In this document: positions 1 to 12,274 of the stretch, piece by piece
How the letters are laid out: the number at the start of each line of letters is the position of its first letter
How positions within the stretch are numbered: the first letter of the stretch is position 1
From: Vermamoeba vermiformis
Lineage: Eukaryota > Tubulinea > Echinamoebida
DNA: 64,000 bases
NCBI GenBank assembly: GCA_045837725.1
Contig: JBEWZL010000220.1
Span: forward strand, 124,001 to 188,000
Direction: 5' to 3'
Made by a program: the position numbers and the translations under genes
The notes under the pieces: generated by a model
What the model was told of the DNA's origin: nothing
Databases searched by the model: none
What the model saw: only the letters and a program-made list of their open reading frames with translations

Positions 1-547
1 GCCATTCTTAAGCATGACATTGACGAGTGCTGCTGGACCGTGGCATAATGCACCGACGACTCCGCCTTTCTCGTAGATTTTTGCGGCCAGCTCACGAGAT
101 GCAGCATTATCAACAAGATCCCACCTTTCAATTGATTAGAACATCGGATATTATAATTTCCATTTTCTTACATTGGTCCGTGGCCTCCAGCGTAGAAAAT
201 TCCATTGAATTGAGACGCGTCGATCTGATCCAAGCTGGCGGTGTTTTCCCAAAGAGCCTTAAGCGCAGGATCTTCCAAAAATCGTCGGCAAACCTCGTCT
301 TTTTTGAATTGTTCCACACTTTCAGGGTCTACTGGCGTCTTCCCACCCTGCGGACTACGAATTCATTAGCTCGTAATTGAAGGTGCATCCAGATAAATTC
401 TTACCTTGCGAATGTAATATCGAATCCGTTCTTCTTAAATACTTCGTATGGGTGCGCGACTTCGGGTAAGTACCAGCCAGTCTTTTTGCCAGAGTCTCCG
501 AGTTGATCGTGAGAAGTCAAAACGAGTAAAACTTTTTTATGCGCCAT
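1..547 (-). CDS. DJ-1/PfpI family protein (Hsp31/glyoxalase III type), 3' end outside window
   Basis: Three exons are visible (547-405, 354-172, 124-1); the C-terminus lies beyond base 1. The protein starts MAHKKVLLVLTSHDQLGD and has GKKTGWYLPEVAHPYEVF, the acidic-residue strand of the Hsp31-like group, then FNGIFYAGGHGPMWDLVDN and GGVVGALCHGPAALVNV with the nucleophile-elbow cysteine and its neighbouring histidine. Known members remove methylglyoxal as cofactor-free glyoxalase III or act as stress chaperones in the cytosol. Both introns restore the frame exactly: the second splits the ATG of GPMWD. The start is the first ATG after in-frame stops. Family assignment is strong; glyoxalase rather than chaperone activity is inference. 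Confidence 0.93.
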
Positions 548-825
548 TGTGTTGTAGGTATTAAATGTTTGTAAAAAATGATAGTAAATAGCAAGAGAAT
601 GATTTTTATGTCATTAAGTTATCGGAACACGGTCAAATACGCGTGAATAACGAAGAATTTTCGCTCAAAACACATCCACACGCTCGTGATTTTGTTGACT
701 TGCAACAAATATAAATGAATATTTAGGGAATTTGACGAGTCCCGAATTTCAAAAAAGTGAGCGAATGGAACGAAGAATTTCATTTATTTTGCGATGAAAA
801 GTATTTCGTCATAATTACCGCTTAT

Positions 826-3800
826 TTAGTGGCTTTCGGCGGGTTTTTCCTCTTTAGGAGCCTCTACTACAGGAGCAGGGGCGAAGTAAGAAGACAAGGG
901 CAAGATAGTGTGGACCTTTTCTTTAAACTCTTGCGCTTGTTTCTCGCCGAACTTGGATGCGATGAACTTGTGCACCTTAACCAAATCCTACAACGAAAAT
1001 ACATTAGTACGTCTTACGTCTTCAAGAATATAAGTTCATTAAGGTACCTTAATGTTGGCATAAGAAGCGCCAGTGAGATCGGTCAACAAGCTCAAAACTT
1101 TGTCTTTTTGGCTAGCTTGGAATTGCCAAATCATTTCAGCAGCTTTAATAATGCAATGTTAACAATTAATTTGGACTCATAAAATTAATAATTAAGCTCA
1201 GAATGGTGGATCTGGATAGCACGTACCAGCAACCCGCTTGGCGAGATCAGCTTTGTTGGCAGCCAAGTAATCATCATTAGCCTTGTTAGACTCAGCCTCG
1301 GTGCTCAAGTGATAGACCTCTTGGTTCTCAAGCTCGAACACTTTACGAGCAGTTTCAGACAGATCTGAGGGGTTGGTTCGGACTAGATAAGTACAATTAG
1401 TAACGATTCAGTAAGCGTGATACGACTATACATACCAGCAGTGAACAAGCGGATCTTGTTGGCATGAACAGTACCGTGAGTAGCGCCCAACAATTGCTCC
1501 AACTTCTTGAGAGATCTCAAGGCGAGCAAGTATTTCTCTGTTCGCGTGTAAGTACCGCAGCTATGAATGTTATTATATTACTTACTCATGCGAAGGTAGA
1601 CCTCGAAGGCAACAATGTGGGTCTTGACTTTTTGAGGTGACAAAGTGACCAATTGTTTCACGTACTTGTGCGCCTTGGCCAAAGGATTTTTCACCTGTCC
1701 AAAAGTGTCAGATTCCGTTGATTAAATACCACTTAGTGTCATATTTTACTTACGTTTTCCAGGGCCTTGCCCTCTGGATCAGGGTCGTAGATCTTAGCCC
1801 AACGCTTGCCACCGATTTGTTTGTACTTCTCACGGTCAGCTTTAGCCTTGGCACGTGCCTCTTTCTCAGCACGGCGTTGGTTCTTTCGCTTCCTGGCCAA
1901 AGCACGCTTCTTCTCGTCTTCAGGGAGACCAGCTGATTAAAATTAGAAGTGTGCTCGTGAATTGAATGACCGCAAGGCTTACCAAACTCAGGATCTTCCT
2001 CTTCAGAGGGCTTGTCGTGAAGAGCCAAGTAGACCTCAACCATGGTGCAGGCAGCCTTGAAGTAGTACTCGTGACCGAACAATTTGTCTTCCATGGTGAG
2101 CATAGCGGCGTACGAGCGAAGAGTCATCTTGCGCAAGCAGTAGCCGTGGAAGTCGTATTGATCGTCAGTGATGTCCAAGTAGTGCTGAAAGTAATCCAAT
2201 TAGCTACAAGTATGACGTAACAACGAGTACACTTACACGTTCAATGGAGTTCAATCTCTTCAAGGCACGACCGTAGTTGCCAGATCTGATGTGACTCTCA
2301 GCCTCTTCTTGTTCGTACCACGAGACTTGCATGTCGAGCACGTTGTTTTGATAGACGTCAACTTCACGCTTGGTCTTGGTGAAGGGGCTGATAGTCTTCT
2401 CGGCGTCAGGAATGCGATCAGCACGCAACAAGAAGCGAGTGCACTTGGTGTTCAAGTATCTGTCAGCCAAGTCCATTGAGCGGGCCTGATCCATCAATTT
2501 AGCAGCCTCTTGAGGATTGCCAGCAGTTTGGTAGATGCAAGCCTTGTAGATGTACAAGTCAATGACGGTGGGAGTGTGAGCAATAGCCTTCTCGATGTAC
2601 TCGAGGGCCTTGGTCGGGTCCACCAAACGGTTGAAGTGTTGAGCCAAGAAGACGTAGACCCACAACAAAGACGAAGGAGGCTCCTCCAATGATTCGTTAT
2701 CATATTTGCCGGTCTTCTCCAAGCTCTCAGCGAAGCTCAAGAAGACTTGTTCAATCCACTGGACGCGATCAGTGTTGTCGTACAAGTGCTTCAAGGTGTT
2801 GAACAATGAAGGCTCGCCCTTGGTGATCTTAGGCTTGACGTAAGCAGTCAAGTTTTGCTTGAATTCGTCACCTTGCAAGAACTCCAACGGCAATTGAACG
2901 CACGCGAGACTCTTGGGGAATTGAGACTTGAGCTCAGTGTAGAGCTTAGTCAGGCCTGACACTTGCTCAGCGGTCAATTTAGCGCCTAACATATGAAGCA
3001 TTAATGCGTGTAAATAATGAATGAAATAATTCAAAATTAACAAATGATTTGCTAGATCAGAGTAACTATGACATTTTTACATCTCCCATAGTATTCGAGT
3101 GTAGGTTTAGGTTCTTCATTTCAAGTCAAGGTTCTATTACATAAAAAAAAAATATTTAAATCACTTACCAGGAGCAGCAGTCAATTTGAGAGCGGCTTGA
3201 AGAGCTCTGTGGTACTTCAAGTTCTCAATATTCAATCTGAGCAACTCTCTGTACAACTCAGCAGCGGCGCTGTAGTCTTCCAACTTCAATAACAAAGAAG
3301 CTATAATATGTTTGGTTAGTACGTGCGCAACTAGATCTATCGCATCCTGCAGATCTAACCTCGTTTTTCCTTCCAGCCAGTCTTGTCCAAGATTCTAGCC
3401 TTTTGATCGTCCAAGAAGGTCAAAGCTCTCTTGTAATCACCGCTCTCTTCGAGCACATTGACGTGATACATTTGGATCTCGCTCATCTCAAAGTCGGGTT
3501 CTTCGTCTTTCTGTTGAATAATAAACGGTCATTAGTGAGGTTCAAATAGATAATTATATCGTATTAATATACAAGGCCGACGAGCCCTATCATATTATTA
3601 TAGTGAGAATACTTACAGAAATGAAGTATTGGTTGTAAATGTTCAAAATGCCAGCAGCACGCAAGTGATCGTTCTTCAAGTGCGCGGCAACAGCAGCAGC
3701 AATCCAGTTGTTGCGCTGATTAGACTTGAGTGCCAACAATTGGAAGCGAGTTTGCATCAAGCCGTTGAAGTCACGCAATTGAGCTTGAGCCATGGCCAAG

Positions 3801-4668
3801 TCTCGCAAAATTTGTTGGTTTTCCTAAACGTAGAGTCGGCTTAATACTTGCATAACATGATCCATAATATCCCGATATTACCTTATCGAATCTGATAGCA
3901 TTCTTGAAGCAAACAGTGGCTTCAGCGTAGTTGCGATCAGTTCTGTGGAGGATGCCCAACACGTGCCAAGCTAACGATAAAAGCGTTATTATGGATATTA
4001 CCAAGATATTATAACAAAATAAATGCAATTTTTGAGCTTAAGTTAATAACTTTGGCTTTAAAGGACACTTACTGACGTGACTGGTCAGATCGTAACGGAC
4101 ACCCTTGCGAGCATTAACATAAGCTTCTTGCTTACGGTCCATGCTGTTAAGAATGAGACCCTTCATGGCCAAGGTTTCTATCGTTAACGTTAGTAATTGA
4201 CCCGATCTACAACAATGAATGGGCGCAGATCCAGATTTCGGCTTACTTGAGCAGAGAAAATAATATTTTCTCGTGCACTCGATATAATTATGCATCAATG
4301 ATATTATTAAAGTGTTCATACGTACCTCCACTGTTGGGAGTCTTCTTGAGGGTTTGATCGCATACTTTCAAGCCTCGCTTGTATTGTTTGTTTTCGTAGT
4401 ATTTCTGTGCATAATAGATATATTATTAATTACGTGCATTTAATAAAAATAACAGAATTGGTGCTAATTAACGTAACCAAAAAAAATATCTGATAATTAT
4501 GGATGCAGTTTCTACGTGCTCATTTCAACTCAAAAAAGGCACATATGTGGCAAATAGATTAATAATATTAATAAATTAATTATAGAAAATTATTGGGAAT
4601 TGCGACACTCGACAACTCACCAAGATGGAGCGGATTTGACTGTTTTCCTTGGGCTGTTGCTTCTGCAT
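826..4668 (-). CDS. NAA15: N-alpha-acetyltransferase 15, NatA auxiliary (ribosome-anchoring) subunit
   Basis: About 14 exons encode a TPR superhelix beginning MQKQQPKENSQIRSILKYYE, the N-terminal signature of NAA15/Nat1. Tell-tale segments include ETLAMKGLILNSMDRKQEAY, SHVSWHVLGILHRTDRNYAE, IRFDKENQQILRDLAMAQAQ and RDFNGLMQTRFQLLALK. The largest exon (about 2987-2237) carries the central TPRs, and a later exon holds the Lys/Arg-rich LPEDEKKRALARKRKNQRR block that lies near the ribosome-binding part in known NAA15. The protein scaffolds the catalytic subunit NAA10 for co-translational N-terminal acetylation. The C-terminus ends in an Ala/Pro/Glu-rich tail, KEEKPAESH. It is transcribed divergently from UFM1, about 240 bp away. 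The identification is secure; exact exon edges were read by eye. Confidence 0.95.
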
Positions 4669-4908
4669 TTTAATACTGTTTTGTATATAGCTGTATTAAT
4701 TATAGACCAATGAACTGTGTCGCTCCAGCTGAAAATAGAAAAACAATGGGCGACTAAATATTTTTCAACAACTACTACATCCAGAAGAACACAAAACGCA
4801 ATGTATGCATCAATATTAACTGATGATATTATAGTAATACAATATGTGCTGAGATAATTATCAGCTTGAAGCAATATTATGTCAGCGGACGTTAGTCGGA
4901 TTATTTAG
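4669..4908. promoter_or_regulatory. Divergent intergenic region between NAA15 and UFM1
   Basis: This is the only space between two genes read in opposite directions, so it should hold both promoters. It is AT-rich with no clear TATA box. An alternative UFM1 start, ATGTCAGCGGAC at 4879 followed by GTTAGT, lies inside it, but splicing that exon to the next visible acceptor does not keep frame. Confidence 0.4.
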
Positions 4909-6057
4909 ATGAAGCTTCAACGTGGCTGCAGAATACTAATAATAATTTTAATAAATAGGGCCGATACTACAAAGCCTCAAGAACAACCCACTGAAAAGAA
5001 AGCAGCTACTAAAGTCACTTTTAAAATTACTTTGACTTCTGATCCCCGCTTGCCTTACAGAGTGTAAGTACGATGATATTGTAGCATGCTCCTATTTGTT
5101 GTAATTATACATCCCATATTTGGCTCTTCTAAATTGGTGCTTAGCATTGTAATTTCAAAATTTCTGATCGAATACTCGGGACTGTTCTAGATGCCGTTCG
5201 ATTGGCCTTGAATGTTCGAGATAACGACCAAAACAAACCGTATATATTTCTAGACCGAATATGTGACATTTTGTTCTATGGTCTTCTGGATCATTCGATT
5301 CAATCTCGATCGAACAGTCTGGATGCTATTTCGAGCTCTAGAACAAATTACGTATTCTGGAAATTCGTTCTATAACGTCTAATTTTGTCATCGAACGTTC
5401 CACGGGCGTTGCGAAGTTCATCGAAGAGTCCCGAATATTCTTCCTATTTTAGCGCGAGGCAGATTTGGTTCCCGAAAGAACCTTCGCCTTCTTTGACGTG
5501 CAATCTTCGCTTTCTATGAAGAAGAACATTCTTTGTACCAAAAAGAACATTCTTCGAGCGCTAAAGGAGATCGCAGCTCAAAGAATGTTCGGCGGGATCA
5601 AAGAACCTTCACCGACGATTCTTTGATATAAATAGACCGAAGAAGAATATTCTTTGATCACTTAAAGAAACTTCTTCACTAATAATAGGCCGAAGCTGAA
5701 AGAACATTCGGATCCGAGCTTCGAGCAATTCTTTTTTTAATTTAATTTATTTTTGGCTCTTGAACTCTTGATGTAATGCACCACTAAATTTACTATCCAT
5801 AGTGTCGGTGTGCCCGATAATACACCGTTCACAGCAGTATTGAAGTTTGCTGCTGAAGAGGTACGCCCAGTAACGTTTATCATTGGATGTACTAACGCAT
5901 CGATTTATTATAACAGTTCAAAGTACCTCCAGCTAGCAGTGCTATTATTACTAACGATGGTGTTGGTATTAACCCTCAACAAACAGCCGGTGCAGTGTTT
6001 TTGAAGCACGGCAGTGAACTTCGATTGATTCCTCGTGATCGCGTCGGCCATTTGTAA
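4909..6057 (+). CDS. UFM1: Ubiquitin-fold modifier 1 (UFM1)
   Basis: Three exons (about 4909-5063, 5802-5852, 5917-6057) encode [18 protein letters not shown], then [17 protein letters not shown], then [20 protein letters not shown] and [18 protein letters not shown]. This is an almost residue-for-residue match to animal and plant UFM1. UFM1 is a ubiquitin-like modifier activated by UBA5 and placed on ribosomal protein uL24 and other ER targets. The C-terminal Val-Gly is followed by His-Leu, so a UFSP-type protease is expected to remove two residues and expose the conjugating glycine. The core is about 83 residues; an extra Lys/Glu/Thr-rich N-terminal stretch precedes it. The start is uncertain: ATG at 4909 gives an open frame through to the core, but an upstream ATG is possible. 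The second exon is followed by an unusually long intron of 738 bp. Confidence 0.93.
5210..5709. promoter_or_regulatory. Cluster of GAANNTTC (heat-shock-element-like) palindromes in the UFM1 intron
   Basis: Eleven exact 8-mers of the form GAANNTTC occur at 5210, 5393, 5433, 5478, 5524, 5545, 5583, 5603, 5645, 5667 and 5702. Some are extended by a further GAA, such as GAAGAACATTC at 5521. About 0.12 would be expected in 500 bp. Inverted nGAAn pentamers are the known binding unit of heat-shock factor. A decayed repeat with internal symmetry could give the same pattern. Binding is inference. Confidence 0.6.
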
Positions 6058-6218
6058 TCTTTATTTAAATTCGAACATTTTCCTGACTTCGCGTCATATT
6101 AATATGTTTAGAGCACTTAACTGACTTGGGGTTAGAATTCAACTTCGTCTAACGGAAGTACAGTCGAGATCAATTTAATTTTTCTATTGCCAAAAAACAG
6201 TGAACGGTGTTACAGTTG

Positions 6219-7915
6219 TCACTTTTTCTTCTTGGCATTTTTAGCGTTGCAATCACAAGGACAGCCGTGCTCGTGCAAGTATTGCTTGATGTCTCGATCT
6301 GGGCACTCCACACACGCAGCTTTGTCCCAAGGACCTAACATAACGATTAATATTGTATCGATTGAATGTGACGCTACTTACATCCGTTCTCAACGAGATA
6401 TTTCAAGCACTCAAATTTCGGCGGGTCTTTTGCAGCCTTCACCAAGCTCACAGAGTCCCACGGACAGCCGTTCTCGTGCATGTATTTCAAGCTATCAACA
6501 GCGTTGTAATGCACTGCAAATTCAGGAGTACTTTCGTCCCATGTGGCTCCCTTCTCGTGCACGTACTTCAAGCAGGCGAGGTCATGTGCTGCTTGGTTGC
6601 ATATGTCCTCAGACCACTCGGCACCGTGCTCGTGCGCGTACTTGAGGCACTTGATGGCCCCGCTCTCTGCTGCAGCCTCACACGGATTATTGTCCCATGG
6701 TGCACCGTGTTCATGCGCGTATTGATAGCACTCTACTGCGTCCTTTTCTGCGGCTTTATACCACCGCATCTCTTCAGGCCACAAACCTAGAAAAAGAATG
6801 CAGGTCAGATGACGTTAAACTTCCAAAAAAGGAAATATTGACGTACCAAAGTGTTCGTGGAGGAATTTCAAACAATCGAGGTGGCCCATCGCAGCGCCGA
6901 TGTTTTCCCATTCAGCCACTGCACCGTTCTCCAGGACGTACTTGAGGCACTCTAAATTTCCTCCCTCGGCGCAGGATTCAACGATGAGTGCGTTCCATAC
7001 ACCGCCATTCTCGTGATAATATTGCAGCAGTTCGAAGTGCCCATTCTTTGCCGCAGCGTTGCCTGTTCTAGCGTCCCAATTGAACCTAAGATCTTCGTGC
7101 AGATATTTCAGGCACTCTAAACTGCCACTCTCCGCTGCATTTGCGCACACGTGCAGTTGACGCCATTTTGAGGCGTTGGTCTTGTTGCGCAGGTACTTCA
7201 AACACTTGATGCTGCCTTTCGCCGCAATTTCGTTCGCTGTTTCCAAGAATTGTTTGACAACGGCACCGACCTGCTTGTGTGCATACTTGAGCATATCTAC
7301 ATCATCTTTTTGGACGATCTGCCCGAAAGTCACCATATTGATCCATTGCAACCCTTTAAGTTCTTCAATGCAATATTTGGCAATAAAATTGTGTCCATTT
7401 CTAACAGCTGCACCGACTGTATATGGATGTACACGAATACCGTTCTCAACTACGTATTTGAGGCAAGAAAAATAGCCTCGATCTGCGAGAATAACGGTGA
7501 GCTGATGATATTTGGATTCTTTTTCGTTGACGCGCTTCAAGTATTGCTTGCATAAATTGTTCAATGTCTTTGATGCTATACGAAGAAACTCTAATTGATA
7601 ATTGCGGGGTTGCCTGCTGAATTCGTTGGTGAAGTACATCGTGTCATCGAAGCTGTCAAAAATTGCCTCCCATAGCTCTCTTGGAAGTGTCTCCCATGGA
7701 CTTAACTTTATATAATAATGAAGCCAGTTAATTAGGTATTTTCATTTAGCGCTTGCATACATCAGAAAATTCGGGTAGGCCTGGATCTGACAACTATTCA
7801 AAAAAATGTGGTTAAACTCTAAAATTAACAACAATTGTCCGATAAATACCTTCATCTTTTTGGCATTTTTTGGCACTTTTTGCGCTATTTTTCTCTTTCG
7901 TCCGCTTGAATATGA
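6219..7915 (-). CDS. F-box protein with ankyrin-like LKYxHENG repeats
   Basis: Exons near 7850, 7786-7706, 7700-6846, 6786-6384 and 6336-6219 read in one frame. After SDLSPWETLPRELWEAIFDS, an F-box-like segment, follow at least a dozen units of about 25-33 residues with the core xxxLECLKYLHENGAxW, a variant ankyrin repeat common in large amoebal and giant-virus families. The last exon ends HEHGCPCDCNAKNAKKKK. By analogy it would be a substrate adaptor for an SCF ubiquitin ligase; no target can be named. The 5' end is unresolved: an upstream exon reading CQKDEG fits the phase, but no ATG is visible in frame. It is convergent with UFM1 (160 bp). A relative with the same layout lies at 58-60 kb on the other strand. 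Confidence 0.8.
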
Positions 7916-8266
7916 ATTAGTAAACGTCGTTGCATCACAAGATACCAGTGTTTATCAAATACCTCATTGTTTGATGAGTCTTTCTTGTTTGTTGTTTCAA
8001 ACTAATGACATTTTAATAAATGACAAACAAAGGACAAAGAGCGGGCTGGTTGTAGACCGAAGCCTATTTTAGCGAGGATATCATAGTCCTCAGGGCTTCG
8101 ATTGTTGCTTATCTATCAACAGACGCTATTGCCAGTGCAAAGTAGAGGGTTGGTGCAGGAACAAAATGAACCTGCGCGAAGAGTATTTGCACCAAAGAGA
8201 ACCAAGTAAGCATTCGTTTATGAAGCTATTATTTATTCTAGCCAACGAGAGTAATTACACTTGTCC
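7916..8266. other. Intergenic, no gene seen
   Basis: This stretch lies between the presumed 5' end of the ankyrin-like gene and the stop codon of the EGF gene. A short inverted pair (CGAAGCC near 8059 and GGCTTCG near 8095) is present, but nothing supports an RNA gene. Confidence 0.4.
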
Positions 8267-11200
8267 TTACTTGTCGTCTTTTTCTTCTTCGTTGTGAAGC
8301 GACACTTGCGCATCCGTCAGATCACGCTTCATGTCTGATGTTCATTGTTAACAAGGACTGTTTGCATATGCGAATATACGATGCTACTTACGGTGAACGC
8401 TGCAATCTACACCAGTCCAGCCTGAATTGCACGAACAATGACCGGTGGAATGGTCACAACGGCCGTGCGTCGAGCAGTTTCGCGGACATTCGTACATGTG
8501 TTGCGAGCAATCAGCGCCGCGGTAGCCGGGATAACACATGCACACGTGGTTAGGCGCGCAGTAGCCGTGGCCTGAGCAGTTGTTGGGGCAAGTTTGGACC
8601 GGGATATTGCACGCTGGACCAGTCCAACCTAACCACATCCGGGTCAAAAAAACAATTTTCTAAGTTCCGTTATTACTATAACGTACCTGGATTGCAATAA
8701 CATGAACCAGTGTTCATGCACCAACCATTGTTGCTGCAGTTTTTGGGACATTCAACGACGTGTGAACAGTCTTTGCCTGTGAACAATCCATAGCACGAGC
8801 AAGTGCCATTGAAGTTGCACCAACCATTGCCTGAACAGTTGCGCGGGCAAGGCAGGCCCTTCACGCTACAATCATCGCCGAACCAACCTATACAATCCTC
8901 GGTTAGATTAAGTCTCAAAAAGGAAGTCGTATCCTACCGTTGTCACACGTGCAATAGCCTGAATAGCACGTGCCGTGACCACTGCAATTTCTCGGGCAAG
9001 GCACTGGATCTTGGCACAAGTGTCCTTGCCAGCCTAAATGACATCGTATTAGCACCTAACTAACGTGCTGAAAACAAGTGTGACGCACCAAAATTACACG
9101 TGCAAGTGTTGTTTGACGGATTGCAGTAGCCGTTAGCGCAAGGAGGATTGCAAGGCGTGTAGCTGCAGTCACTGCCTGACCAGCCCCAGTTGCAAATACA
9201 TTGACCGAATGAACAGTAACCATTGCCACTGCAGTTGTTGTGACAAGAAGTGCCGTTGTTGACAATGCTGCAGTCGTAGCCAGTCCATCCCATATTGCAG
9301 CTGCACGTGCCATTGTTGCACCAACCATTGTTGTTACAGTTATTGGGGCAGCTGTTGATAGTGTTGACACTGCAGTCGTAGCCAGTCCAGCCCATGTTGC
9401 AGTTGCATGTGCCATTGTAGCACCAACCATTGTTATTGCAGTTGTTGGGGCAAGAAGTGCCATTGTTGGCGACACTGCAGTCGTAGCCAACCCAACCTGA
9501 GTAGCACTGACACGTGCCATTGTTGCACCAGCCATTGCCATAGCAGTTATTGGGACAGCCATTGACCGAGTTGATACTGCAGTCATAACCACTCCAAGGC
9601 CAGTTGCACTGACATTGACCATTGTTGCACCAACCGTGACCACTGCAGTTGTTCGGGCACGAGTACGTGTTGTTGCTGATGCTGCAATCGTAGCCACTCC
9701 AACCCTGGTAACATTGACATGTGCCATTGTAGCACCAGCCATTGTTACTGCAGTTGTTCAGGCACACATTCGTACGGATACCGCAGTCGTAGCCAATCCA
9801 GCCAGGATAGCATTGACACGTGCCATTGTTGCACCAACCGTTGTTATTGCAATTGTTCGGACAGCTGTTCATCGTGTTGACACTGCAGTCGTAGCCAGTC
9901 CAAGGCCAGTTGCACTGACATTGACCGTTGTTGCACCATCCATGGCCACTGCAGTTATTTGGGCACGAGTACGTGTTGTTGTTGACACTGCAGTCATAAC
10001 CAGTCCAGCCAGCGTAGCATTGGCAGTATCCGTTGTTGCACCAACCGTGACTATTGCAGTTATTCGGGCATGAGTACGTGTTGTTGACAACGCTGCAGTC
10101 GTAACCAGTCCAGCCCATGTTGCAGTTGCACGTGCCATTGTAGCACCAACCATTGTTATTGCAGTTGTTGGGGCAAGAAGTGCCATTGTTGGCGACACTG
10201 CAATCGTAGCCAGTCCAACCTGAGTAGCACTGACACGTGCCATTGTTGCACCAGCCATTGCCATTGCAGTTATTGGGGCAGCCATTGATGGAGTTGACAC
10301 TGCAATCATAACCACTCCAAGGCCAGTTGCACTGACATTGACCATTATTGCACCACCCATGACCACTGCAGTTGTTCGGGCACGAGTACGTGTTATTGCT
10401 GATGCTGCAGTCGTAGCCAGTCCATCCATTGTAGCACACGCAGTATCCGTTGTTGCACCAGCCATTGTTGTTGCAGCTATTGGGACAGCTTGTTCCGTTG
10501 CGTTGGTTGCAGTCGTAGCCAGTCCAGCCCGAGTAGCACTGACAAACACCGTTGTTGCACCAGCCGTTGTTGTTGCAGTTGTTGGGACAGGCAGTGCTAT
10601 TCAAGCTGCAGTCGTATCCGTGCCACGGGTAGTAACATTGACAATTGCCGTTCAAGCAGTAGCCCTTGGGACTATTGCAGTTGTTGGGGCAAGTCGTGTT
10701 CGGGTTTGTAGTGTTCATGGAGTGGCCACTGCAGTCAATGCCAGTCCAGCCTTGATCGCACAAGCAAGTGCTGTTGAATACGGTTAATTTTTGGATCACA
10801 AAAAGAAGCCAAAAAACAACGTACCCGTGGATGCAAACACCACGACCAGAGCAACCGTTAGGACACTCAATCTCGTACACGAAGGTCAAATTTCTCGTGG
10901 TAAAATCAACGCTGTTCGGCGTCACTGACACGCTGATGTTCTGTTGTCCGTGATAGGATTGAGCAACGCTGCGGCACACGATGGATCTGGAGTCAACAAA
11001 AGTAGCCTGGCTGTATTGAGTACCTAACGAGCGGTTAAATGATGTCGGCTAATATGACTATATATCGTACCAAAATAGCACGCAAGACTAGGGCTCGGAG
11101 TGAAGCCAGAGCCAAACACACGGACAGCAGTACCTGTACCTTTTGTTAGTGATTGCTTTCTTAGAATGTGTAAAATCGTTCACTGAATACTGACCTCCGC

Positions 11201-12274
11201 TAGTAGGTCCCGAGCTTGGTTCAATTCTATCTAGGCGAACACAAAGCTTGACTACCAACGATTGTTGGATCGAATCCAAACGACCGAATCCGCTAGCAGT
11301 CAAGTACGTGCTTGGGTCTATTTCCGATTAGAGGGTTTAGTACTCGCTATTTATAACTATTTGACGTACTAGTAGAAAGAGCCGCCAAGAATTCGGAGTT
11401 GACCTCCGATCCAATCGCAACAACCACAACGTCGGTGACTGTATGGGAGGTTAATAGGGCTTCTTTTAATTCATACGAACTACATTACTTACGTTGAGTT
11501 CTTAGCGTGTTAGCAATAGAGACAGCGCCACTGTCGGTGTTCTGATCGGAGTTTGACAAAACAACAATTACGCGAGGAATTCCCTGTAGATTGACCATAA
11601 ATGTTTTGCAGGGTATTTACTTAGCATTAATTGCCACTACTTACGGGTCTAAAGTTGGTTAAAAGTTCGTTGTTGGCAAGTTGCAAACCACCTCTGAAAT
11701 CCGTTTTGCTGCTCTTCAGGAGTATCATTGCTAGACATACATTAGATATGGCAATTAAACGCATTATGGAACATACATTCAGCGGTCTCGGCAACTGCAG
11801 TGGCATTTCCACTCAGTTTGATTTCAAATCTAGCTTGATCTCCCATTTGGATGATACCAACTCGGGTTTCTAACCAAATGTATCAACAATTTTCAATTCC
11901 GTAATTAACCTTCACTTACGCCAGGTGCTTATTGAAAAGACGTGCGTCAAAGAGGTCAACCAGCCTCTTAATTGACCCCAACCTCGATCTGGAACCGCAT
12001 CGGAGCTAAATTAGACAATTGGTCAGATTATCAGTGAAAGCAATTGCACGACCACATACCCATCTACCAAAAATATCAAGTCCAAGTCGGATTTGCAAGA
12101 TGTGACATCTGAAATATCTCTTGCTTCAACTGATACAATTAACGATTAATTTAATTGTAATTATTTATCGTTATTATAATTCTTACTTTCGTGCTCGATA
12201 TCAGCTGTTACAGACAGGACCAGCAAGCACAGTCCTGTAACAAGGATCAGGACTCTTGAACGTAGGCTTTGCAT
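8267..12274 (-). CDS. Large secreted VWA - IPT/TIG - multi-EGF adhesion-like protein
   Basis: About 15 exons. MQSLRSRVLILVTGLCLLVL is a signal peptide. Next comes a von Willebrand A domain: LDLIFLVDGSDAVPDRGW, then TRVGIIQMGDQARFEI, FRGGLQLANNELL and GIPRVIVVLSNSDQNTDSGA. The metal site reads Asp-Gly-Ser-Asp-Ala instead of DxSxS, so the last serine is missing. An IPT/TIG-like segment follows (IEPSSGPTSGG, then TAVRVFGSGFTPSPSLACYF). The rest is about 22 EGF-like units of about 33 residues, mostly CPNNCNNNGWCNNGTCQCYSG type, ending in a short charged tail HNEEEKDDK. No transmembrane helix is visible, so the protein is probably secreted or held by partners. VWA plus EGF suits cell-cell or cell-substrate adhesion. 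The start is the only ATG giving a signal peptide. Confidence 0.88.
9090..10770 (-). repeat. Tandem EGF-coding repeat array, about 100-bp units
   Basis: One long exon holds about 16 EGF-coding units of about 96-105 bp. A block of roughly three units at 9421-9690 is nearly identical to 10144-10413 (offset about 723 bp), which points to a recent segmental duplication inside the array. The even unit length keeps all frames partly open and creates many spurious reading frames on both strands. Confidence 0.85.

Noticed and set aside
8050-8105. Short inverted pair suggesting a structured RNA
   Set aside because: Only about seven paired bases and no match to tRNA or spliceosomal RNA signatures.
8940-10260. 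Many CACGTG sites in the EGF array
   Set aside because: They come from the repeated codons for Gly-Thr-Cys in each unit and were not counted with the 12-bp palindrome.
9056-10787. Long Ala/Thr/Val-rich frames on both strands over the EGF array
   Set aside because: The repeat unit length leaves all frames open; only the Cys-patterned frame makes a known fold and has a signal peptide upstream.
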